Shown piece by piece: positions 39,774 through 51,503 of a DNA stretch of 64,000 nucleotides. The position numbers and the translations under genes were made by a program. Source of the DNA: Clusia tigrina (lineage: Eukaryota > Arthropoda > Insecta > Diptera > Clusiidae). Every line of letters starts with the position of its first letter. Within the stretch, counting starts at the first letter, position 1. A model generated the notes under the pieces. It searched no databases. It saw nothing but the letters and a program-made list of their open reading frames with translations, and had not been told where the DNA came from. The stretch is taken from NCBI GenBank assembly GCA_920105625.2, contig OV050032.1, positions 130,593,810-130,657,809 of the forward strand, read 5' to 3'.

Positions 39774-40817
39774 AGAAAAAACAATTGTGATTGCTTAAAT
39801 TCTCACTCAACACGATTTCGTCTCTATTTTCCATTAGTGTAATGCCGCGGAAATAAACTATTAGTGAAATTACTAGTATAAAAATTATACTTATACTAGT
39901 ATACAAATTATACTTTTAGTAGTATAAAAATTATACTTATATTAATAGTATAAAAAATTACACTTAATTTATTACGCAACTACCGTAGGTAAATATTGAT
40001 CATTTAAAATATTTCTCCAAATTCCTTAGATGTTTTTGGTTTCATAGAATTGTTTCCAAAAATTGTTTCCAAAGAAAATTTTTACAGCAGAATCATACGC
40101 AATTTCATTTCAGCACAATGATATGCTTAGCTGCTTTGTTTTTTCGTGCGAAAAATTGCTTTAAACCGTAACGTATGCGCCACGTAATAATAGCATTTAA
40201 ATGTTTTCTTCAACATTGCTACACAAATTGTAGTTTTGGAACTACACAAACTTTGATGCAATAACACGTGTTGTAAACACTTCTTGAAATATTTTTTCCT
40301 AATACCCTAAGCTCAAAATGCCAAATATTTAAATCAAACGTTCTATGTTTGTTTTCAAACAACATAAATTTAGAACATCAGAATTTAAACAATACAAAAA
40401 CAATTTAAATGTCTCAATATAGACTACATGGCCTTATAAACAATATAAATGTCCCTCACGACAAACAAACGCAAATCCCCTAAAAAATCATCCTCACAGC
40501 TAGGATGAACATACATAGACCGTTCGATCACACTGACGGTTTATGGTTGCCATTCAAAGCTGCGTGCAACAGCGCGAACGGGCCTATAGGTTGCGACTTC
40601 TTTGACCAGCGCTACGGCGCCTTCAGGGTCGCAGAAGTATCTACTTAAATTACGCTATTATACACTCTACTCACCATAATTTTATTCGATGACATATTTG
40701 CCTCTAGGTCCTTTGTCCTGGTGTTATCCTTGGGATATTGTTGCAGGATGCTTCACTGCTTCAGGGTTCCTTGCCCTGGGATTCCTCCTGTAGGTCCCTA
40801 AGACCGATTGCGCCAAA
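39774..40817 (-). other. Leader of the outer element, with AT repeats
   Basis: Non-coding. 39860-39970 has repeated TAGTATAAAAATTATACTT-like units in both orientations. 40140-40480 is the counterpart of the inner leader. 40803-40817, on the minus strand, reads TTTGGCGCAATCGGT, a primer-site-like box that differs from the inner one at the CAATCGG step. Confidence 0.6.
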
Positions 40818-40960
40818 TGTTGGGGTCCTCCCTGCTCGTCGTGGGACGTCCTTATGGTTCTGCTGTGCGCGTAGCTGAAAACTTTAGAACACTCTCGTGA
40901 ATAAAAACACCAGACCACTTTTTATGTTCAAATTCTATTTCTCGAACAACCCATAAAAGT
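40818..40960 (-). repeat. LTR D, truncated 5' LTR of the outer element
   Basis: Starts TGTTGGGGTCC like LTR A, shares CCTGCTCGTCGTG and CGTCC in the next 30 bases, then departs strongly. Only about 140 bases remain before a plus-strand gypsy pol begins. The right edge (40940-40970) is approximate. Confidence 0.6.
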
Positions 40961-40974
40961 TAATCAATATAACT

Positions 40975-41949
40975 CCTCAAATTATATTGAAGTCAATAGT
41001 TTTGAAAATGAATCTACAAATACATCGACAAACGCAAATGTAACTAAATTTCTGCGAACAAACGATTTGAATACAAAAGAAAAGAGCACTCTTCTGAAAC
41101 TTTTCAAAAAATACGATGACGTATTTTTTAAAGAAGGTATGTCTCTCAGTTTGACAAACGAAGTTAAACATAAAATATCCACTACAGATGATATACCTAT
41201 TTATACTAATTCGTATAGATACCCGTACGTCAACAAAGAGGAGGTACAAAATCAAATTTCAAACATGCTAGATCAGGGTAAAATTCGTCAAAGTTACTCT
41301 CCTTGGAGTTCTCCAGTGTGGATAGTACCAAAAAAAACAAGACGCCAGCGGTAAACAAAAATGTCGACTGGTAATAGATTACCGAAAATTAAACGAAAAA
41401 ACAATATCTGACCGTTACCCATTACCAAATATTAACGAAATTCTAGACAAATTAGGAAAGTGTATGTATTTCTCTACGCTAGATTTAGCTAGCAGGTTTC
41501 ATCAAATCGAAATGCATCATAAAGACACATCAAAAACAGCATTCATTGTCGAAGGAGGACATTATGAGTATATTAGAATGCCATTCGGTCTTAAAAACGC
41601 CCCATCGACTTTCAAAAGAGTAATGGATAATGTATTAAGAGAACTCATTGGAAAAATTTGTCTAGTATATCTTGACGATATCATTATTTTTTCCACCTTT
41701 CTTCAGGAACACATGAACAGTCTACAACTAGTTTTTGAAAAATTACGAACATCCAACTACAAGATTCAACTCGACAAATCTGAATTCTTACGAAAAGAAA
41801 TCAACTTTTTGGGCCATATTGTTTCCACAGAAGGTATTAAACCTAACCCTTTAAAAATACACACTATTAAACATTTTCCTGTTCCCCCGAAGTCAGAAAG
41901 AAATAAAAGCTTTTATAGGACTGCTAGGGTACTACCGGAAATTTATTAA
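40975..41949 (+). pseudogene. Gypsy reverse transcriptase
   Basis: 41067-41354 carries the fingers ([15 protein letters not shown]). A shift at an A-run near 41333-41340 moves to [12 protein letters not shown] and [14 protein letters not shown]. 41464-41949 has [17 protein letters not shown] (palm Asp), [19 protein letters not shown] and [12 protein letters not shown] (catalytic pair), then [17 protein letters not shown]. The frame shifts again near 41885. Confidence 0.85.
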
Positions 41950-42464
41950 AGATTTCGCCAAATTAACGAAGCCCCTAACGGAATGCTTGAAAAAAGGAAG
42001 ATCAATAAAATTCGATGATCGCTACATTAAAACATTTGAATTGTGCAAAAATATTTTAATGAATGATCCCATTTTAGAGTACCCCGATTTCTTAAAGCCC
42101 TTCTTGCTAACTACAGACGCCAGCAACTTTGCATTGGGCGCAATATTGTCTCAAGGCCACTTTGGAGCGACAAACCAGTATGTTATGCAAGTCGCACCTT
42201 GTCTGAGTCCGAAATAAATTATTCAACCATAGAAAAAGAAATGCTAGCCATCATTTGGGCAACAAAATATTTTTGTCCATATATGTTTTTACGCAAATTC
42301 AAAATAGTAACAGACCCCTTACTTGGCTAATGAACCTTAAAGAACCAAACTCTAAGCTCATAAGATGGCGCTTAAAATTAGAGTTTGATTATGAAATAGT
42401 TTTTAAGAAAGGTAAACTCAATACTAACGCCAATGCATTAAGTCGAATCAAAATAAATAATTGA
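41885..42464 (+). pseudogene. Gypsy RNase H
   Basis: After the shift near 41885 the frame reads [18 protein letters not shown] (RT end), [20 protein letters not shown] (first Asp), then out of frame [17 protein letters not shown] (the Glu) and [14 protein letters not shown] (an Asp at ITDH is altered), ending LNTNANALSRI. Three frame breaks across 580 bases. Confidence 0.75.
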
Positions 42465-42710
42465 AAAGAAAATATTATAGACGTTAATTTAAATGACACA
42501 ACTTCTAATCGAAGTACTTCTGGCACAACTGTACACTCGGCTGACGAAAATCTAGACAATGGAATTGCTATTTCCGAAAGACCAATAAATGATCTCAACT
42601 TACAAATAATTTTAGAAACATCATCCGAAACGCCAGAAATGAGCCTTGAGGTTCCATTTTAGAACAAACACCGCCGCACAATCCGGGAAAGAGAATTTAA
42701 TGAAGAAATC

Positions 42711-43853
42711 TTGACAAACATTTTTAAAAATTATATGGCTTCAAAGAAATTATCAGCAGTATTTACCGATAATAATACTTTTCGAATCATACAATACAAT
42801 TCTAAATACTTCGCGAATAGCAAACTCCTACGCTTATATACATATACAGAAAAATTAATAGATGTCACACAAAGTGATGAACAGGAAGAACTAATAAGAA
42901 AGAATCATGAGACAAACAGCCATAGAGGCATTACAGAAACATACTTTCAAATCAAAAGGGAATATTACTTCCCATTTATGAAAAATAAAATATGATACCA
43001 GCAAAACCAAAGTTTCAGAAACCTGAAACCCCTCTCAAGCCACTAGATATTATCCACATTGATGTCTATAGAATAAACAATCACCAAATCCTGACTGTTA
43101 TTGACAAATGTTCAAAATTCGCTTGCGGTTACACCCTTCCCTCAAGAAACAGTATCGTAGTTCTGAAATCTTTAAAGAATTTTATAAGCCTATACGGTAT
43201 TCCGAAAAAAATAGTATGTGACCAAGGCGCAGAATTTACAGCTAATATTTTGAAAGATTTTTGTACTCAATTTCAAATAGATTTACACTACACATCATTT
43301 CAGCAAACTAGTAGTAAGTAGTAACGCACCGGTGGAACGCTTACATTCCACGCTAGCAGAAATATATACTCGTTGAATAATTTTAACTACAAGAAAAGAA
43401 AATAATCGTGACTTAGATCATGAAGAAATATTTCTCGATACACTAATCACATACAATAACTCCATACATTCAACCACCAAACTTACACCTTATGAATTGT
43501 TTTTCGGGAAAACATACAAATTTAATAACACAGTAATATTTCACAATGAACATGACTATTTAAAGCAACTAAATGAATTTCAAATGAATCTGTATCCCAC
43601 AATAAAAGAAAAAGTCGAAAAACTGACTTGCCTAAGAATAGATAAGTTAAACAAGACACGGTTGGAGCCTGAGAATAAAGAAAATAATGAGGTAATATTA
43701 AGAAAAGAATGTAGAAGGAACAAAATTACTCCACGATTCTCAAGACATATAGTTAAAGACAATAACAAAATAACAATACAAACAACTAATGATAAGAAAT
43801 TACATAAAATTAGAATAAAGACAATGAAGAAATATGAATCAAATCAAATTTAA
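42711..43853 (+). pseudogene. Gypsy integrase
   Basis: 42711-42995 has a shortened zinc-binding start (NSHRGITETYFQIKREYYFP). 42992-43321 carries PLDIIHIDVYR (first Asp) and KKIVCDQGAEFTANI (second Asp). After a shift near 43315 the frame gives APVERLHSTLAEIY (Glu), with a TGA near 43374. 43497-43853 is the C-terminal domain. The HHCC cysteines that usually follow are lost at the 42995 junction. Confidence 0.8.
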
Positions 43854-45335
43854 AAATATATAATTTAAAAAAAATACTTTTAGGAGATCTTGCAAAGAAA
43901 ATTCAGGAGTAATTAGAGACTAAGACTAGAGACTACGATAGAATTCATAACGACAAACAAAGAGGCAGATGTCGCACATTACATAAATAATCAAATAGAG
44001 AACTTAGACACTAATGAAAGAAATATGGAAAATTCAATAATGAAAAAAAAATAATAATAATAATTAAAAATAAAATGAAATATTTTCAGACATCTAATAT
44101 ATGTATCAAATAAATTCTAATATAGACCTTTAAATCAATTGTCTTTCAAACATAGCAGAAGAAATCATACTACCAAAATCCGGACGAACTGAATGAAATT
44201 CGTAACTATATAAATAACCAGTGAAAAGAAACTCAAATTAACAAATGTATGAACTGCTTGGTCTAAAAATTTATTATCACAACTTAATATTATATATAAT
44301 ATATAAATACAAAATATACTCATTGAAAATTCTTTTTACATCATATTATACTGCTTCCTATAAATGAAAATAAAAAAAAAATTAAAAATAAAAAAAAAAT
44401 AACAGAATTATTAATAACTTATAATGAACAAAATATTCAGTACTTTGACAAAGCATGTCCCACAATCAAAACATACATATGTATGTACGAGTATATCAAT
44501 ACACCAACAACCAACGAATGAGCAGCCCACTGTATCGTGAACAATTTTAAAAAAAGAAAAAAAAATTAATATAAAATTGAACAGTTTTCCTATCAGAATG
44601 ACACTGATTAATTTATATACATATTCTGAAATTTCTAATAACCTCTACTTGCAGTAAAACAACCAATACAATAGAAGCAAACTAACATACATCCCTCATC
44701 CGCTACATGTTGTCGCTCCGGCCCCATCGCAACCCTTGTCGCCGTCGCTTTATTCCAAGGGGGGTGGAGCTACGAACGCAACCACTTAACCCAACAACAA
44801 TAAGTACAACATACTAAGGAAGTACAACACGCCATCCAACAAACAACAACATCAAATTCCAATAATTGTACAGACTCATTCAAATTCTAATTCTTATTAA
44901 GAGTTATATTATATTCCAATTCATATATACTATATTATATTTCAATTTCATTTAAGTTATATTATATTTCAATTCTAATGAAAATCTTCAAATTCATATT
45001 GACTTGAATTCCCATGAAAATGATCCAATCATGTTGAGTTCAATTCTTATGAAAATCTTTAAATTCATATTAATTTGAATTCGCATTAAAAACATGCTTG
45101 CTTCATTTCGCATGAAATTCAGTACTAAAGTAGCGATAATTTTAGATATAAATACATCTAAACTAAAATTTAAATTTTTATTAAACAAATTGTGAAGTCG
45201 AATGGTGTTGCTCTCATTTCCAATCCATAACTCGGGTGCAGTGAAGTAGTTTGCTTGACGATATTTTCAAAATGAAGATGGCATAACATCGCAATGCCCA
45301 CCATTAAAATATTGCCAACCTGTGTTTGACAGATG
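43854..45335. other. AT-rich non-coding stretch
   Basis: Very AT-rich with poly-A runs. AAGGGGGGTGGAG near 44757 looks like a polypurine tract. 44880-45080 has loosely repeated AATTCATATTGACTTGAATT-like units. A 64-codon minus frame at 44994-45188 is an AT-repeat product and I do not call it. It may hold the 3' end and LTR of the gypsy element and a further unplaced repeat. Confidence 0.45.
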
Positions 45336-45399
45336 TTATTTCATCAAAAGTTGCCCGTGGAGACGTGAGATAACTAAAAATTTCTTCCGAAACAGAGGG

Positions 45400-47118
45400 G
45401 AGAAGGAAGGTAATCAATATCACTGGGTATGTCCATATATGATTCTAATATGGTCGTATGTCCATACAAACAGCTTTCCATTGTAAGCTCGCCTTGAGCC
45501 GAATGCCGGAGCATGCCGCTAAAATTTTGCAGAACAGATCTAAGGGTGGCAGATGTAGTATGATACCCAACGCCAAGGTTGGCGTGGTTTTCATGGTGCC
45601 ACTTATTGCTAATTCTGCTGATCTCTGTACCTTACTAAGTATTTCGTATTAGGTCTTTTTCTGCATTGCAGTCCACCAGACAACATTTCGATATAGGAGA
45701 ATGGGCCTACCAACTGCAGGATAAAGCCAGTGAGCTACCCTAGGCTTAATTTCCCAGGTTTTACCTATAGCTCTTAAAAAGCCACCCCAGCTTTCCTAGC
45801 TCTTTCTAAGGTGTTTGACTTCCAAGTAAGCTTTCTATCAATTATAAGACCCATCTCTTCTGAAATCCCTAGAGCTTTTCCCGTAAGAGTAATTGGATCT
45901 AATTGAGGGATTTTATGTTTCCTAGTAAACAGAATGACCTTAGTCTTATCTGGATTTTCTCCAAGACCACTGTCCTCCGCCCACTTTGAAAGAATATCTA
46001 GAGCATTTAACAACAAATCTCTCAGTGTATATGTGAATTTTCCAGAGACAACAATGACAACATCATCAGCATAAGCCACCGCCTCTAATCTTAACAGGAG
46101 TTTGTTAATAACTGTGCTCCAAAGAAACGGTGAGAGGCCACCTCCCTGACGTGTACCGTTGCTCACCAACTACCTTGCTCACCGATTCTCCTAGATTCGC
46201 CTCAACGATTCTGCTATTCAGCATTTCACCAATGAGGCCTATCAGGCCCGTTTCCACAAAGTTTCCAAGTTCTGGAAGTGATACAGTGATGGCCTCCCCT
46301 TTGACATTATTAAAGGCCCCTCAATATCAAGAAAGGCAGCCATGGTGAATTCCTGCTTCTGCAATGACCCTTCTGCAATGGAAATAAGGTTAGGTTAAGG
46401 TAGAGCTGTCTCTACAGATTTCCCTTTGCATAGGCATGTTGAGCCGATGAGATTAGATTCTTGTCTAAAGCTAAGTTTAAGTGGATTTCTAGAACTCTCT
46501 CTAAAGTCTTCAAAAGAAAAGATGAGAGATATACCGGTCTTAAGTCACTTGGACGAGTATGTGAGCTTTTTTCGGCTTTTGGAATGAAGACCACTCTAGC
46601 GTGTCTCCACTGAAGTGGTATATACCCAAACTTAAAGCATCCTTCAAAGACTGCTAACAGCCAGCCTTTCAGGTATCCAGCGGTTTTATGTAATTCAACT
46701 GACTAAATTCCATCAGGACCAAGGGACTTAAAAGGCTTAAAACTTTCAATAGCCCATAAAAGTCGATCCTCAGATAGAGCGTGTATCCAAACTTCCCTTC
46801 CCTCTCGTGCCCAGTTATATCTGAGCAGCCTAGGAAATGCGTGCTGAGTAGAAGCTCTACAGTTTCCTGACTAGTTGTAGTAAATGTGCCATCCACCTTC
46901 TGTAGAAGCTCCCAGTTCTGAGAACTTCCCAACAATATTTTCCGAAGTCCAGAAGCCTCAGTCGCTCTCTCTACTTCTTCACAAAAGGATTTCCAGGACT
47001 GCCTTTGAACAGTTCTAACATTCTTCTTAAATACATTAAGAGCCTCTCTGTACCCTTTCCAGTCATTTTCAAGACGTGTATACTTCGCCTCATTAAAAGC
47101 TGTCCTACTGTTTACCAT
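45400..47118 (-). pseudogene. LINE ORF2: linker and reverse transcriptase, broken
   Basis: 46669-47118 has the linker (QRQSWKSFCEEVERATEASG) and leads to a PDGxxP-like step near 46700. 46412-46594 reads VVFIPKAEKSSHTRPSDLRP. 45774-46169 reads NGTRQGGGLSPFLWSTVINK and EAVAYADDVVIVV (YADD present), then LGENPDKTKVILFTRKHK. Below 45774 a shifted frame keeps LLYRNVVWW and KVQRSAELAISGTMKTTPT, the thumb. Multiple frame changes. Confidence 0.78.
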
Positions 47119-48052
47119 AAGCTTGCTCTTCCGTCCACCATCGAGGTTTCGGCTTTCCCCTCAGCTTCCTTAGTGGACAGGCTTCTGCCAAGACCGCGTC
47201 CAGGCTGCTAGTAACAGAGCCTAACATTTTCTCTATCCCTTCTATGCTTCTTGGTTTGCTAGATGGAGGTATTCCCAACTAGATCTACATATTTATCCCA
47301 GTCTGTTTTCCTGATATTTCTACCAGGCTTAGGTTTAGGTAGAGTTTTGTTGATCTTAAACGAGATGTATCTGTGGTCAGAGAAGGAGTGTTCATCTAAC
47401 ACCACCCACTCCTTATTCTTCCTACAACACAGTAAGAGGCAAAGGCGTCTATTACCTCCTGCCTATTGCTTATGACAAAAGTAAGTTTAACAGCCCTATT
47501 ACAGATTTGCAGGTTAGTTCCAAGCAAATAATCGAAAAGCACTCACCCCTCATATTAGTGTCCGTGCTGCCCCACACCGTGTGATGAGCATTTTCGTCCG
47601 CACCATTTTATCAGTTTAGCGCCTAGCCTTTGCGAGTGCGTCACCAGATCCTTAAAAATTGATATTGGTAGCTCTTCGTGGTCGAGGGCCAGGTAGCATG
47701 ACGATAGCCATAACCGCTCGTCACCCGACTCCAGGCTGATAGTCGTTTGGTCAGCATTGCTGTAATTAGAGAGTATAAAAGCATTTATTCCTCTACGTAT
47801 TAGTACACACGTTTACCTGTATACATCAGTTTGTATTTTTGAGTCCCTAGTCCGCACACAAGTCCATGGTTTTTGAATCAGTACAATATGGTATCTGTCC
47901 TTTGATAGATGGAGTATAAGATTCGCGGACGCAACCTTTGAGTGGTGTAGATTAATTTTAAGTACCCGTAACAACATGGTAACTGGTCTCCACCTCCACC
48001 ACCGTCTTATTAGAATTTTGTTCGTCCGATGCCAGTAGTTCCTCCTCGTTAG
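47119..48052 (-). pseudogene. LINE ORF2 endonuclease region, heavily degraded
   Basis: No long frame. Scattered minus-strand fragments near 47520-47640 fit the NAHHxVWGS part of the endonuclease (TGCTCATCACACGGTGTGGG reads AHHTVWG), and 47690-47760 fits the preceding step. Stops throughout. Confidence 0.5.
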
Positions 48053-49304
48053 TCATAGTGGCTTGCACCATGCCCTGCGTAGCGCAACCACTTTGTCAGA
48101 ACCAGAGCCAGGTTCAACCACTGACGCTCCATCTCCGCCAGCAGAAGTAGTGTTGGACTCTTCTTCCTGCTGGGATGAGGCGTCAGGGTCTACCACAACT
48201 CCTACATGGTCCGTTATATTGAAGACGTTCACGTCCTTTTTGTATACCCTCAGTGTTATGGACGAGAATCCATAGCTCACGACACTATCGGATCGCGAAA
48301 AAGATTCCAACGAGTCCGTGATTTCCACAATGGTAGCACTGCGGTACTCGCCCTTTGGCTTCTCCATTTTTGTGACCTTCCACGATGATGTCGGGAATTC
48401 AGGATTACATACCCGTAACATCTCCAGAACCATTTTAGGGTTAGATGGATTAGCTGGTATCCAGGCCCTCGCTCTTGGCAGGTTCGGGATATCCTCCCTC
48501 GAGATTACGTCGAGCTTAGACCCAGGCAAAATTTAACGTTTCTGGAGATGACTATTCGTTACAGATCAGTTGATCTCTCACTATCGCTACAATCGCTACA
48601 AAAAGAGCTGGGCCAGGATTTTCTTTCAAAATCTGGAGGAAAGTGCTTGAGAGCCTGGCTTCTGTTTTCTTCCCATTCTCAACAGAAATAGTGCCGTCAA
48701 TGTTGCTTTTGTCCACAACGGCCCATAGCTGCTGACCTCGCACAGCTTCGCTGCAAATCTTTGGTGCGGGTATAGTCTCATGATATCGGTGTCTCTTGAT
48801 AGTGCTGATGTTTTTGGGCGGGTCGTCCGACAGCTGACGTTTTGGCGGCGGGTTCGGTTTCGAAAACTCTGATAGTCCTTCTGTAGCCCTTGTTGCCCAG
48901 CTAATGGAGGACTTTTATTTCTCTGTCCTCTCTCCCTCCGGGACACTTTTGACAGGTTCCAGCAACTTGAAAGCAGCGCGTCTCTCCTTGTAGTTGTGCC
49001 GTGTAGGCTTTACCACCGAGGAGACATTAGTCGTTTTAGACCTAGATATACCGTCACGTCTACCAGGGCCAATCCCGGTATCCGCCGTATGAATTTTAGA
49101 TTCTTTTACAAGAATTCTTTTTGTACTGCCACTTCCACTGGAACGAGGTTTGTCCCCGGTGCTAGCTTCTGCCGTATGAGACGGACCAGCCGTGCTTGGC
49201 TTATTACTACCGCCACTAAGGTTCCGTAGCCTCAGCTTCCGCTGTGCGAATTTTTGTCTGACCTGACCCAGATTCAGAATTGGAGGTAATAGCCCCCGTT
49301 GCAT
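48053..49304 (-). pseudogene. LINE ORF1, three frames
   Basis: 48915-49304 is a basic Ser/Thr-rich start. 48626-48946 and 48552-48743 overlap in different frames; the latter has LWAVVDKSNIDGTISVENGK, matching the NADGTI step of 9967-11385. 48053-48529 has NLPRARAWIPANPSNPKMVL and VSYGFSSITLRVYKKD, matching the other two ORF1s. Same role and order, no intact frame. Confidence 0.7.
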
Positions 49305-49735
49305 TTAGGGAATGCACACCTTAGCAAACATGGTGATCTTCAATTTATAAGGGGAAACATAGTGGTCGGCCGTGGCAGCGCCCCATACAACGGCAAGGTT
49401 GTGAATATACATCGAGGTCACCCGGTATCGAGGTAGCTCCGTAGAAACACAGCCGGTATTACCCCCCGGCTGCAAACCAACCAATAGGCACGGGTCGCAT
49501 AACACCTTTAGTTAGGGGGGGATTTTTTACCAGGCCGTACTCCCTCCGACCTATCTTAGCCAACCATACACTAGATGCGCTGTGGGATGCATTGTCGGGA
49601 ATGGATCGCACCTCACACCCAGTGCACAATTGTTACCAGCCGTTACCACGTGGAAGTGATAGACCCAACTTCCGCCAGAACTCAATTACGGCATATACAT
49701 GTTAGTCCCCTTGAGTAACTGGCGACACAACGGCC
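49305..49735. other. LINE leader and junction with the gypsy integrase
   Basis: GC-balanced, non-coding. It probably holds the 5' leader of the 45336-49500 LINE, then the boundary with the plus-strand gypsy sequence that starts near 49740. No target duplication identified. Confidence 0.4.
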
Positions 49736-50215
49736 TTTCTTCTTCATCTTTAATAAGCGTTATGAATTATATATCAGGTGGCTGGCCAAGATATATAAAA
49801 GATGCCGTAAACGAAGCAAAAGTTTATTTTAAATTTGGAGGCAAACTAACAATCCAAGATAGTTTGATTTTTCGTTTAGATCAAATTTTAATTCCAAAAA
49901 AGTTGCCAAAAGTAATGATTGCAAAAGTGCATGTTAGTCACAGTGGCATTGAAAATACAATGTAACCTGCAAAAGAAAATATTTTCTGGCCAGGGATGTG
50001 CCAACAAATAGAAGATAAATTTGGAACATGCGCAGCCTCCGCAAAATACTAAAGTTCTCAACAAAAACTACCAATGATTTCGCATGATATACCAATATAC
50101 GCATGGCAAATTATTTCTATGGATGTATTATTCGTTAAATACAAAAGCAAACAAGAGAAGATACTTATACTTGTTAATCACTCCTCTGATTTTTTTTTAA
50201 TCCTGCAAATTACCC
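49736..50215 (+). pseudogene. Ty3/gypsy integrase, N-terminal part (split)
   Basis: Reads GWPRYIKDAVNEAKVYF, then KVMIAKVHVSHSGIENTM and, after a stop, ENIFWPGMCQQIEDK and CAASAKY (H2C2 zinc finger, one Cys altered). Then PIYAWQIISMDVLFVKYKS carries the first catalytic Asp, and KILILVNHSSDFF follows. It stops in a LINE fragment at about 50215-50240. The rest of the core is at 54346-55000. Confidence 0.75.
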
Positions 50216-50239
50216 AATTTGACTCTAATTCTAAATTTA

Positions 50240-50830
50240 CCCCCAATCGACCTCTTTGCGGAAAGCCTTGCAGCAAAATCTGCGGGAAGGTTGACGACTG
50301 TAGGCCGAAGTCTCACGGTCAACACTGACTTCGACCAACAGACTCCTATTTTTAGCCTGTGGAAACAAATAAAAACAACTATTGAAAATTAGGGATGGCA
50401 TAGTCGCATGAATGCTAAATGCAAAACCTTCACCCTATTCACGGACGGCTCGAAGATGGAGGACGGGATTGGAGCAGACGTCTACTGCCCCGAACTATAT
50501 ATCAAACAGCCGTTCAGACTACAGAATTACTGCAGCATCTTTGAAGCTGAAGTTTTTGCAGCAGGGAAAGCCGCAGAGCTCGCCTGCATAGCAGAAACTA
50601 CGAACTCCACAATAAACTTCTACATAGATATCCAAGCTGCGATCAAAGCTATAGCTTCATGCTGTGCATCTTCCAGAAATGTTCTGCAATGCAAGGCAAC
50701 AATGGATAGACTAGCCACCGACCAGAAGCTACATATTTACTGGGTGCCAGGGCATAATAATATAGAAGGAAATTAGAGTGCGGATGCAAAAAGCGGAATC
50801 TTACTACCAAACGAGCAAGTGAGTAACGTA
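50240..50830 (+). pseudogene. LINE fragment: RNase H, left piece
   Basis: 50408-50776 reads FTLFTDGSKMEDGIGADVY (first Asp), SIFEAEVFAAGKAAELA (Glu present), FYIDIQAAIKAI (Asp, changed from SDSQ) and IYWVPGHNNIEGN, then a TAG and SADAKSGI. The frame runs on to VSNV at 50830, where a jockey-like LINE interrupts. It is RNase H of an I/R1/LOA-type LINE, 5'-truncated. Confidence 0.75.
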
Positions 50831-50845
50831 ATTTTTTTTTTTTTT

Positions 50846-51503
50846 ATTTTCTTTTATTTCATACATCTGTCACCATTATATTGACACCTAGTACATGATT
50901 TGACAATTTGTTTGGAAATAAATATTAAAAACACATTTTGGCCAGTGCCAAGAAGTGATACAACAAAAATTATTTACATTAATTATAATAGTTCACTATA
51001 ATTATATTATAACAATTTATGATCAAAATTATGTTTATGATAATTATTTACATTTACATTTATAATACTATTACTAATATGTGTAGTCTGGATTTGCTAG
51101 TTCAGTAGGTCGTTTGGTCGAGTTCTCTTTAAACGGCGCATGGTGGTTTCGTCTAGATGTAGCAACTCGTTTATTTCTTCGTTATTATGCCCATGCAGTG
51201 TATCGTAGTGTTTTGTGGATATCTTTTTTATTTCTTCGTCAATTCTTGTCATATTTAGTTTGCGGTGTATAACTGCATTTGTTTTGTACCAGCCAGACTT
51301 TATGATAACTCTTAATATTCTAGATTGCTCTCTTTGAATTTTTTGTATGTGTGACCGCTTTGCCGTTCCCCATACTTGGAGTCCGTACGTCCAAATTGGC
51401 TTTATAGTACACTTGTATAGCAGCAGCTTGTTGTTAATTGTGAGCTTGATAGTTGCCTAAATTTTTCTTTTATTTGTTTCGTTTTTTATTTGATGTGGTA
51501 GTG
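50846..51503 (-). pseudogene. Jockey-like LINE: RT C-terminus and 3' untranslated part
   Basis: No long frame. Fragments on the minus strand near 51290-51420 fit the thumb (KPIWTYGLQVWGTAKRSH-like reading at 51345-51400), followed by a C-terminal stretch with SKHYDTLHGHN near 51190. The region ends at the poly-T. Confidence 0.6.

Larger units (their letters stand above)
24932..40817 (-). mobile_element. Ty3/gypsy retrotransposon, mdg1/412-like, internal region
   Basis: Minus-strand order from the right: primer-site-like sequence at 40803-40817, a long leader with a 91-codon upstream frame, gag, PR-RT-RNase H, integrase, a long AT-rich 3' part, polypurine tract, LTR A. Two later insertions sit in it: 33951-38430 (in gag) and 27268-28211 (in the 3' part). 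The mdg1/412 likeness rests on the gag style, pol order, upstream small ORF and lack of a recognisable env; it is not proven. Several stops make the copy inactive. Confidence 0.8.
40961..43853 (+). mobile_element. Ty3/gypsy retrotransposon, 5'-truncated, plus strand
   Basis: Begins abruptly in pol next to LTR D. It covers RT, RNase H and integrase with several frame breaks. Gag and protease are missing. The motif style ([20 protein letters not shown]) is that of the 17.6/297/gypsy group. No confident 3' LTR was found; a purine-rich AAGGGGGGTGGAG at about 44757 may be its polypurine tract. Confidence 0.75.
45336..49500 (-). mobile_element. RNase H-type LINE relic, 3' end missing
   Basis: Minus-strand order from the right: leader, ORF1 (48053-49304), endonuclease-linker, RT (45400-47118). 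The expected RNase H, knuckle and tail are absent, so it is truncated at its 3' side near 45336, which is unusual for a LINE and suggests later deletion. ORF1 is homologous to 9967-11385 and 14358-15792. Confidence 0.75.

Noticed and set aside
44994..45188. 64-codon minus-strand frame
   Set aside because: Translated from AT-rich near-repeats; no family support.
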